From DASVHS01 sp038244815 (GTDB lineage: Bacteria > Acidobacteriota > Thermoanaerobaculia > Gp7-AA8): DNA of 64,000 nt. The stretch lies in contig JBBRTB010000010.1 of assembly GCA_038244815.1 (NCBI GenBank), forward strand, positions 91,399 through 155,398, given 5' to 3'. Positions within the stretch are counted from its first letter, which is position 1. Every line of letters starts with the position of its first letter. Positions 57,405 through 64,000 of the stretch are shown piece by piece. Both the position numbers and the translations under genes were made by a program. The notes below the pieces were generated by a model. The model made no database searches. It had not been told where the DNA came from and saw nothing but the letters and a program-made list of their open reading frames with translations.

Positions 57405-58973
57405 TTGCAACAGGGTGTCATCTGGAAAATCGGGCTGATCCTGGCGGTGCTGGTGTTGTTTTCCGTCGCGCTCATCCCGACGAAGAACAATCCCGAGCCC
57501 ATCCGGCGCGGACTCGACCTCAAGGGCGGGACGCATCTGGTGATGCTCGTCAATCTCGGCGACGCCACGCGCCTGGAAGTCGATCAGGCCATGGAGATGC
57601 TCAAGACGCAGTCGGCGAACAACAAGCTGCCGCTGCCGGTCGTCCGCCGTATCGACGACACGACGTTCAGCGCGGCGGCCCCGAACGGCCTTTCCACCGC
57701 CGACTACGAGCGCATCGCCCACGACTATCTCGGCAACTTCGATCAGTCACGGGCCGCTGACGGCTCGCTCGTCTTCAAGATGAAGCCGGCGGCGGTCTCG
57801 CAGCTCAAGCGCGACACGATCAGTCAGGCCGTCGAGACCATCGACAACCGCGTGAATGCGCTCGGCGTCACCGAGCCGATCATCGCGCCGCAGGGCGACG
57901 ACCGCATCGTCATCCAGCTTCCCGGCGTCGACGATCCCGCGCGCGTCAAGGACATCATCAAGACCACCGCGCAGCTTCAGTTCCGCATGGTCGAAGGCAC
58001 TCCCGGACCCGATGAGAAGAGCACGCTGGCCACGGTTCCGGCGAACCTCAAGGATCAGGTGGATGTTCTCCCCGGCACCCGCGAGGACGCCCTCGGCCGC
58101 GCCAGCGGCGTCGAGTACTACGCGGTCAACAAGACGGTTCCGGTCAGCGGACGCGATCTCAAGACCGCGCGCGTGGAGAAGGGACGCATGGGCTCGCCCG
58201 TGGTCGGCTTCACACTCACGCCCGACGGAGCGCCGAAATTCGGTGCGCTGACCGGTGCGAACGTGAACCATCGCCTGGCCATCGTCCTCGACAACCGCGT
58301 CGTCTCCGCTCCGAACATCATCAGCCGTATCGACGATCGGGGAACGATCGAGGGAACGTTCACCAACCAGCAGGCCGGCGATCTCGCACTCATCCTGCGC
58401 AGCGGATCGCTGCCGGCCTCGCTGACCACGCTCGAGGAGCGTACGGTCGGCCCCTCGCTTGGCCGGGACTCCATCCGCCAGGGCGTGATGGCCTCGATCA
58501 TCGGCTTCGTCGTGCTCATCGGTTTCATCATCGTTTACTACAAGGGTGCGGGCATCAACGCCGTGCTGGCGCTGCTGCTCAACCTGGTCATCCTGCTCGG
58601 CATGATGGCCTACTTCCACGCCACGCTGACGCTGCCCGGCATCGCCGGCATCATCCTGACGCTGGGCATGGCCGTCGACTCGAATGTGCTCGTGTTCGAG
58701 CGGATCCGCGAGGAGCTGCGCGACGGCAAGGCCGTGCGCGCGGCCATCGAGAACGGATTCTCGCGCGCCTTCGGCACGATCATCGATACGCACCTGACCA
58801 CGATCATCGCCGCGCTCTTCCTGTTCCAGTTCGGAACGGGCCCGATCAAGGGGTTCGCCGTGACGCTGCTCATCGGTCTCGGCGCTTCGGTCTTCACCGC
58901 GTTCTTCGTGTCGCGGATGATCTTCGACATCGTCTACAAGTCGACGGAGCGGCATCCGGTGATCAGCATCTAG
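57405..58973 (+). CDS. secD: protein translocase subunit SecD
   Basis: TTG start at 57405 with MQQGVIWKIGLILAVLVLFSVALIP as first TM. The family motifs include RRGLDLKGGTHLVM, TVGPSLGRDSIRQG, and ILTLGMAVDSNVLVFERIREELR. Periplasmic domain lies between, C-terminal five TM segments follow. It uses the proton gradient to complete secretion with SecF. 522 aa. Between yajC and secF. Confidence 0.97.
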   Translation: MQQGVIWKIGLILAVLVLFSVALIPTKNNPEPIRRGLDLKGGTHLVMLVNLGDATRLEVDQAMEMLKTQSANNKLPLPVVRRIDDTTFSAAAPNGLSTADYERIAHDYLGNFDQSRAADGSLVFKMKPAAVSQLKRDTISQAVETIDNRVNALGVTEPIIAPQGDDRIVIQLPGVDDPARVKDIIKTTAQLQFRMVEGTPGPDEKSTLATVPANLKDQVDVLPGTREDALGRASGVEYYAVNKTVPVSGRDLKTARVEKGRMGSPVVGFTLTPDGAPKFGALTGANVNHRLAIVLDNRVVSAPNIISRIDDRGTIEGTFTNQQAGDLALILRSGSLPASLTTLEERTVGPSLGRDSIRQGVMASIIGFVVLIGFIIVYYKGAGINAVLALLLNLVILLGMMAYFHATLTLPGIAGIILTLGMAVDSNVLVFERIREELRDGKAVRAAIENGFSRAFGTIIDTHLTTIIAALFLFQFGTGPIKGFAVTLLIGLGASVFTAFFVSRMIFDIVYKSTERHPVISI

Positions 58974-58991
58974 GCGGGCCAGGAGACAGAC

Positions 58992-60200
58992 ATGCAGATT
59001 TTCGCCAATCCCAATTACAACTTCGTCCGCTGGCGCCTTTACTGGTTCGCCTTCTCAGTCCTCTTTGTGATCGCGGGCGCGGTGATCTTCTTCACGAAAG
59101 GCATCGAGCTGGGCATCGACTTCTCCGGCGGCGCCAGCCTCATCCTCAAGTTCAACGAGCCGGTTCCTCTGCAGCAGCTCCGCTCGCAGCTCCCCGACGC
59201 CACCATCCAGCAGTACGGGAAGCCCGACGAGCGGTCGGTGCTCATCCGTCTGCCGCAGCTCCATCGTGAAGGCGACTACGCGGGATCGATCGTCAATCAC
59301 CTGCACGACGCGCTCAATCCCGAGGCCGCCACGAAGCACGATCTCAACTTCTACGGAACCGATCGTCTGGCCGGACTCCTCGAACTGGGCGATCCCGACG
59401 CCAAAGGCACGAACGCCGAGGCCGGCCGCGCCTACGCGCAACTCGCCGAGCGCATCATCGCCAAGCGCTCCGAGCTGGGCATCTTCACGAGTATGTCCCA
59501 GGTGACGAGCGTTCCCGGCGTCACCGGGAGAGACACGCAGCTCCTGAGCGAGAAGACGTTCCTGGGGCGCTTCAACGTGCTCAATCAGGAGACCGTCGGC
59601 CCGCAGGTCGGCCACGAGCTCCAGCAGAAGGCCATCTGGGCCATCGTGCTTTCCGCGATCGCCATGGGCGTCTACATCAGCCTTCGCTTCGACCTGATGT
59701 TCGGTGTCAGCGCCGTGGCCTGCATCGTCCACGACGTTCTGGTCTCGATGGCGTTCCTACTGATGATGCGCCTCGAGTTTTCATTGAACATCGTGGCCGC
59801 GTTGCTGACGATCGTCGGGTACTCGATCAACGACACGGTGGTCATGTACGACCGCGTCCGCGAGAATCGCCGCAAGACGAAGAAGCAGTTGCCTCTGGCC
59901 GAGGAGTTGAACCTGGCCATGAACCAGACGTTGTCGCGGACGATCCTCACCAGCGGCACGGTGTTCCTCGTTCTCGTGGCGCTGATCGCCTTCGGCGGCA
60001 ACGTCATCCGCGGTTTCGCCTGGATCCTCCTGATCGGCGTCGTTTCGGGGACGTACTCGACGGTTTCGATCGTTCCGGCCGTGGCGCTCTGGTGGGACAA
60101 GCTGACCGGCCGCCGCAAGCCCGCGGTAGCCACCTCGCCGCTGCGCTCGGATGTGGCGCGCGAGTCGTCACAGGCGTCGCGCAAGAGAAAAGTGAGCTAA
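58992..60200 (+). CDS. secF: protein translocase subunit SecF
   Basis: MQIFANPNYNFVRWRLYWFAFSVLFVIAG, then GIELGIDFSGGASLILKF, VGPQVGHELQQKAIWAIVLS and VGYSINDTVVMYDRVRENRRK, all SecF hallmarks. 402 aa, longer than ~310 for E. coli because of an insertion around residues 100-180. Terminated by the hairpin at 60224. Confidence 0.96.
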   Translation: MQIFANPNYNFVRWRLYWFAFSVLFVIAGAVIFFTKGIELGIDFSGGASLILKFNEPVPLQQLRSQLPDATIQQYGKPDERSVLIRLPQLHREGDYAGSIVNHLHDALNPEAATKHDLNFYGTDRLAGLLELGDPDAKGTNAEAGRAYAQLAERIIAKRSELGIFTSMSQVTSVPGVTGRDTQLLSEKTFLGRFNVLNQETVGPQVGHELQQKAIWAIVLSAIAMGVYISLRFDLMFGVSAVACIVHDVLVSMAFLLMMRLEFSLNIVAALLTIVGYSINDTVVMYDRVRENRRKTKKQLPLAEELNLAMNQTLSRTILTSGTVFLVLVALIAFGGNVIRGFAWILLIGVVSGTYSTVSIVPAVALWWDKLTGRRKPAVATSPLRSDVARESSQASRKRKVS

Positions 60201-60223
60201 TCCCCGGCACGCCGGGATGTGAC

Positions 60224-60253
60224 AACGGCACCCGCGAGGGTGCCGTTTCATTT
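60224..60253 (+). terminator. Rho-independent terminator after secF
   Basis: AACGGCACCC - GCGA - GGGTGCCGTT: a perfect 10-bp stem and 4-nt loop followed by TCATTT. It ends the lolA-tgt-yajC-secDF transcript before maeB. Confidence 0.85.
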
Positions 60254-60261
60254 GCTATACG

Positions 60262-62568
60262 ATGCGCGACCGTATGGCCAAAGATCTCGGCACCGAGTCC
60301 CTGGAGTACCACGCTCACGGGCGCCCCGGCAAAATCGAAGTCGTCCCCACGAAACCGACCGCGACACAGCACGACCTGGCGCTCGCGTACACGCCGGGGG
60401 TGGCCCGTCCCTGCCTCGACATCGCCCGCAACCCGGCGGACATCTATAAGTACACGGCGAAAGGCAACCTCGTCGCCGTCATCTCCAACGGCACCGCTGT
60501 CCTCGGCCTGGGCGACATCGGAGCGGCCGCGGGCAAGCCGGTCATGGAAGGCAAGGCCGTTCTGTTCAAGCGCTTCGCGGACATCGACGTTTTCGACATC
60601 GAGGTCGATACGCACGACACCGAGGAGTTCATCCGCTGCGTGAAGCTGCTGGAGCCGACGTTCGGCGGCATCAACCTCGAGGACATCGCTTCTCCGGCCT
60701 GCTTCGAGATCGAGGAGCGCCTCAAGAAGGAGATGAATATCCCCGTCTTCCATGACGACCAGCATGGAACGGCCATCATCTCCGCGGCTGCTCTCGTCAA
60801 CGCGCTGGAGATCACCGGCAAGAAGATCGGCAAGGTGAAGCTGGTCATCTCCGGCGCGGGAGCGGCGGCCATGGCCTGCCTGCGGCTCTACATCAAGCTC
60901 GGGCTGAAGAAGGAAAACGTGCTCCTGGCCGATCGCATGGGCGTGATCTACAAAGGCCGCGTCGATGACATGACTCCGTACAAGGAGGAGTTTGCGGCCG
61001 AGACGAAGGCGCGGACGCTCGCGGATGCGGTCAAGGGTGCGGACGTCCTGTTGGGCCTGTCGGTCGGTGGCATCGTGACGCAGGACATGATCCGCTCGAT
61101 GGCGAAAGACCCGATCGTCTTCGCCATGGCCAATCCCGATCCGGAGATCACGTACGACGACGCCGTGAACGCGCGGCCCGACGTGATCATGGCCACGGGC
61201 CGCTCCGACTACCCGAATCAGGTCAACAACGTGCTCGGGTTTCCGTTCATTTTTCGCGGCGCGCTGGACTGCCGGGCCACGACGATCAACGAGGAGATGA
61301 AGCTGGCGGCGTCGATGGCGCTCGCCGATCTGGCCAAGCAGGACGTGCCGGACTCCGTGCTGCGGGCTTACTCGAAGGACCGGTTCTCGTTCGGGCGCGA
61401 GTACCTCATTCCGAAGCCGTTCGACTATCGCGTTCTGCTGACCGTGCCGGTGGCCGTGGCCAGGGCGGCCGCGGAAAGCGGCGTGGCGCAACAACCGATC
61501 GCCGACTACGAAGCGTACCGGCACAAGCTCGAGCAGATGCTCGGCCGTTCACGCGGGCTGATGCACGACATCTACTCGCGCGCGCGCCGGAACCCGAAGC
61601 GCATCGTCTTCCCGGAAGGCGACCAGGAGAAGATCATCCGGGCGGCCAAGATCCTGATCGAGGACGGCATCGCCCATCCGATTCTTCTCGTGCATCGCGA
61701 AGAGATCTCCGCCCTTCTGGAGAAGTACAACATCGACCCCTCGAAGGTCACCACGATCGACATCAACAACTCGCCGAAGGTCGAACAGTACGCAAAGCAA
61801 TTTGCGGAGCTCAGGCGGCGGCAGGGGATCACGCTGCCGGACGCGCAGCGGATCCTGAAGAGCCGCAACTACTACGCGATGTTGATGCTGGAGAATGGGG
61901 ATGCCGATGGCGTCATCGCCGGCCTGAGCGCCTACTATCCGGCCACGATCCGGCCGGCCCTGCAGGTCCTGAAAACACGTCCGGGCGTGAAGCACGTGTC
62001 GGGCGCGTATCTGTTGATGTTCAAGAACCGCATGCTCGTGCTCGCCGATACCACGGTGAACATCGATCCGACCGCCGAGCAGCTCGCCGAGATCGCGGCG
62101 CTCACCGCCGAGACGGCCAGGCGGTTCAATCTCGAGCCCAGGATCGCCATGGTGTCGTTCTCGAATTTCGGATCGACGAAGGATCCGAACGCGGAGAAAG
62201 TCGCCCGGGCCGTGCAGATCCTCAGGGAAGAGCATCCCGACCTCATCGTGGACGGGGAGATGCAGGCCGACACCGCGGTCTACCCGGAGATCGCGCAGAG
62301 CGAATATCCGTGGAGCGCCATTCAGGGCGATGCCAACGTGCTGGTATTCGCGAACCTCGACGCTGCCAACGCCGCCTACAAACTTCTGTGGCGCATTGGG
62401 GGTGCGGAAGTGATCGGCCCGATCCTGCAGGGCCTGTCCAAGCCGGTGCACGTGCTGCAGCGCGGCGTGGACGTCAACGACATCGTGAACATGGCCGCGA
62501 TCGCCGTGCTCGATGCGCAGGATGCTTCGGACGCTACTGCGAAACGCAAGCCTTCACGAGGGCGCTGA
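60262..62568 (+). CDS. maeB: malic enzyme fused to phosphotransacetylase domain
   Basis: ATG at 60262 (or MAKDLG at 60274). N-terminal malic enzyme: LALAYTPGVARPCLDIARN, AVLGLGDIGAAAGKPVMEGKAVLFK, PVFHDDQHGTAIISAAAL and the Rossmann segment KLVISGAGAAAMACLRL. Residues ~440-768 are a Pta-like domain (RIVFPEGDQEKIIRAAKIL, YLLMFKNRMLVLADTTVN, EMQADTAVYPEIA). It decarboxylates malate to pyruvate with NADP; the Pta-like part is regulatory in known MaeB enzymes. 768 aa. Confidence 0.95.
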   Translation: MRDRMAKDLGTESLEYHAHGRPGKIEVVPTKPTATQHDLALAYTPGVARPCLDIARNPADIYKYTAKGNLVAVISNGTAVLGLGDIGAAAGKPVMEGKAVLFKRFADIDVFDIEVDTHDTEEFIRCVKLLEPTFGGINLEDIASPACFEIEERLKKEMNIPVFHDDQHGTAIISAAALVNALEITGKKIGKVKLVISGAGAAAMACLRLYIKLGLKKENVLLADRMGVIYKGRVDDMTPYKEEFAAETKARTLADAVKGADVLLGLSVGGIVTQDMIRSMAKDPIVFAMANPDPEITYDDAVNARPDVIMATGRSDYPNQVNNVLGFPFIFRGALDCRATTINEEMKLAASMALADLAKQDVPDSVLRAYSKDRFSFGREYLIPKPFDYRVLLTVPVAVARAAAESGVAQQPIADYEAYRHKLEQMLGRSRGLMHDIYSRARRNPKRIVFPEGDQEKIIRAAKILIEDGIAHPILLVHREEISALLEKYNIDPSKVTTIDINNSPKVEQYAKQFAELRRRQGITLPDAQRILKSRNYYAMLMLENGDADGVIAGLSAYYPATIRPALQVLKTRPGVKHVSGAYLLMFKNRMLVLADTTVNIDPTAEQLAEIAALTAETARRFNLEPRIAMVSFSNFGSTKDPNAEKVARAVQILREEHPDLIVDGEMQADTAVYPEIAQSEYPWSAIQGDANVLVFANLDAANAAYKLLWRIGGAEVIGPILQGLSKPVHVLQRGVDVNDIVNMAAIAVLDAQDASDATAKRKPSRGR

Positions 62569-62893
62569 GCGCGCTGATATCGAACGGCTTCGGCAGAAAC
62601 GCGCAGATCCCCTTGTCGAGGGCGTTGACCAGTTCAGGCTCCCGATTCGCGCTGACCACGATCACCGGAATCTTCGTCAGCACGGGATCGTGGATGCGCT
62701 CCTGCAGCACGTCCCATCCGGAGAGGACCGGCATCATGAGGTCGAGAACGACGCAGGCAGGATGCAACGCCCGCATCCGTTCCAGCGCCTCGCGCCCATT
62801 GGCCGCCTCGGCGAACTCATAGCCGTCCCGCTTGAGCGCGGCGATGATCAGGCGGCGGATGGACGGGTCGTCGTCGACCACGAGCACACGCAT
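62534..62893 (-). CDS. single-domain response regulator
   Basis: ATG at 62891-62893 starts MRVLVVDDDPSIRRLIIAAL, followed by the phosphoacceptor Asp in CVVLDLMMPVLSGWDVL, a Ser/Thr switch in VIVVSANRE and Lys in FLPKPFDI. 119 aa, receiver only, no output domain. It overlaps the end of maeB by 35 bp in antisense. A longer frame upstream runs through the repeat at 62963 and is not real. Confidence 0.92.
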   Translation of the reverse strand: MRVLVVDDDPSIRRLIIAALKRDGYEFAEAANGREALERMRALHPACVVLDLMMPVLSGWDVLQERIHDPVLTKIPVIVVSANREPELVNALDKGICAFLPKPFDISALSALVKACVSQ

Positions 62894-62962
62894 GACCGCT
62901 ACGCCGGGTTGCTCCTCACTGTGGACCACGGCCGAGCGGCATGCACAACGAGTGCCCTTCCC

Positions 62963-63025
62963 GTCATTCCGAGCCGCGAAGACGGCGAGGAATCTGGGCG
63001 GGGGGATCCTACGGTCCGGAATGAC
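62963..63025. repeat. dispersed palindromic repeat, copy 5
   Basis: GTCATTCCGA...CCGGAATGAC terminal pairing with GCGAGGAATCTGGGCGG in the left arm; shortened right arm. It occupies the promoter-side gap between the divergent response regulator and mnmA. Confidence 0.85.
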
Positions 63026-63053
63026 CGGCGGTCCCGGTTGTTCATAAATCACG

Positions 63054-64000
63054 GTGAAGATTGCTGTTGCGATGTCCGGCGGGGTCGACTCCTCGACCGC
63101 CGCGTACATGCTCAAGTCCGCGGGGCATGAGGTGATCGGCCTGTCGATGCAGATGTACGACAACCTCACGAACGCCGACTCCACCTACGGCGGATGCTGC
63201 ACGATCGACGACCTCACCGACGCCCGGCGGGTGGCCTGGAAGCTGGGCATCCCCCATTTCACACTCAACCTGGAGTCGAACTTCCACGAGAAAGTGATCG
63301 TGCCGTTCGTACAGTCGTACCTGAGCGGCACGACGCCCAGCCCGTGCGTTCTCTGCAACACGCACGTCAAATTCGATCTCTTTCATCAGAAGGCCATCGC
63401 CATCGGCGCGGAACGGATCGCCACCGGCCACTACGCGCGGATCACCGAGAGCGGCGGCACTCTGGAGCTGCGCAAGGCCCGCGACCTGGCCAAGGATCAG
63501 TCGTACTTTCTCTTCGAGCTGTCGCAGGATCAGCTTCGGCAGACCCTCTTTCCGCTCGGCGATCTCACCAAGCCGCAGGTGCGCGACATCGCCGAGCAGG
63601 GAGGGCTCTCCGTGGCGCGCAAGAAGGAGTCGTATGAGATCTGCTTCGTGCCGCAGACGGACGGCTATCCGGCCATCGTCGAGCGCGAGGCCGGCATCGA
63701 ACCGGGCGACGGCGCGGGCGATCTCGTCGATGCCGCCGGTCAGGTGATTGGCCGTCACGACGGCTACTATCACTTCACGATCGGGCAGCGCCGTGGGCTG
63801 CAGATCGGCGGCGGCAGCGAGCGCTCGTATGTGATCGACGTCAATCCATACACCAGGCGCGTGACCGTCGGTCCCGCCTCGGCGCTGGAGAAGAGTGAGC
63901 TCGTCGCCGAGCGCGTGCACTGGATCTCAGGCCACGCGCCGGCCGGCCCGGTCGAAGTGTCTGCGCGCATCCGCTCGCGTCAGGCGGACGTGGCCGCGAC
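63054..64000 (+). CDS. mnmA: tRNA 2-thiouridylase MnmA (3' end cut off by window)
   Basis: GTG at 63054. PP-loop SGGVDSSTAAYMLKSAG, YGGCCTIDDLTDARRVAWKLGIPH, the catalytic CVLCN pair, FDLFHQKAIAIGAERIATGHYARI, AKDQSYFLFELSQDQL and KESYEICFVP (second catalytic Cys), then GQRRGLQIGGGSERSYVI. Adds sulfur to U34 of Lys/Glu/Gln tRNAs. About 315 codons are visible; the gene is open at 64000. Confidence 0.95.
   Translation, partial: MKIAVAMSGGVDSSTAAYMLKSAGHEVIGLSMQMYDNLTNADSTYGGCCTIDDLTDARRVAWKLGIPHFTLNLESNFHEKVIVPFVQSYLSGTTPSPCVLCNTHVKFDLFHQKAIAIGAERIATGHYARITESGGTLELRKARDLAKDQSYFLFELSQDQLRQTLFPLGDLTKPQVRDIAEQGGLSVARKKESYEICFVPQTDGYPAIVEREAGIEPGDGAGDLVDAAGQVIGRHDGYYHFTIGQRRGLQIGGGSERSYVIDVNPYTRRVTVGPASALEKSELVAERVHWISGHAPAGPVEVSARIRSRQADVAA

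Noticed and set aside
62894..63184. Longer N-terminus for the response regulator
   Set aside because: The extension crosses the dispersed repeat and the mnmA start; the receiver domain begins naturally at MRVLVVDDD.

Overview
The window is GC-rich (roughly 63-65% by eye) bacterial chromosomal DNA with densely packed genes on both strands. The gene content fits an Acidobacteriota-type organism: a Gram-negative envelope (TonB-dependent receptor, LolA-like carrier, M23 peptidase), TrmFO, an MglA-like GTPase with a long tail, a malic enzyme fused to phosphotransacetylase, many GTG/TTG starts, and acidobacterial-looking secreted proteins. The phylum call is an inference from gene content. Apart from one insertion around 46.4-51.1 kb it looks like ordinary chromosome.

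Layout. 0-6.7 kb: a partial GAF-like protein, small envelope and zinc-ribbon proteins, an EcsC-like protein, a DUF4097 lipoprotein, an RDD protein, then a tightly overlapping yigZ / mpg / inositol-monophosphatase operon. 6.9-12.1 kb: a very large sigma-54 activator and a lipoprotein-like double retropepsin. 12.1-14.5 kb: glmU and yvcK. 14.6-18.5 kb: an amidoligase neighbourhood (class I amidotransferase, YbdK-type ligase, ATP-grasp ligase, divergent esterase). 18.6-21.4 kb: an ABC exporter with an exported partner. 21.5-25 kb: a three-domain GH18 / deacetylase / glycosyltransferase protein. 25-29.3 kb: a five-gene overlapping operon (methyltransferase, nucleotidyltransferase, metallophosphoesterase, EgtB-like iron enzyme, superoxide dismutase). 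30.4-33 kb: ECF sigma, anti-sigma and HEAT-repeat protein. 33-34 kb: a DedA-rhodanese protein. 34-39 kb: a fused FAD/Fe-S oxidase, a KGG protein and a decayed FAD oxidoreductase. 38.8-41.2 kb: two tRNA-Ser genes, a CTERM-like protein and an MglA-like GTPase. 41.3-43.3 kb: a cobalamin riboswitch and BtuB-like receptor. 43.5-46.4 kb: a Ddl-like ligase, trmFO, a DUF3467 protein and tRNA-Pro. 46.4-51.1 kb: an acquired segment between about 140-bp direct repeats, holding a gene remnant, a subtilase with an amber codon, a secreted protein and an IS630 element. 51-64 kb: a GHMP-kinase fusion, an M23 peptidase, lolA-like / tgt / yajC / secD / secF, maeB, a response regulator and mnmA (cut by the window end).

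The most interesting signal is at 33,151: a single in-frame TGA sits exactly where the DedA-rhodanese family has its catalytic rhodanese cysteine. The frame stays open for 62 more codons of well-conserved rhodanese sequence, and a perfect 6-bp hairpin follows 15 nt after the TGA. This is a candidate selenocysteine-containing DedA-rhodanese; the plain alternative is a nonsense mutation. Other notable signals are the repeat-flanked acquired segment, a dispersed palindromic repeat family (GTCATTCCG... ends) that has supplied the C-terminus of TrmFO, other palindromic repeats, AT-rich islands inside GC-rich coding sequence, the amidoligase cluster and the EgtB-like/SOD operon.
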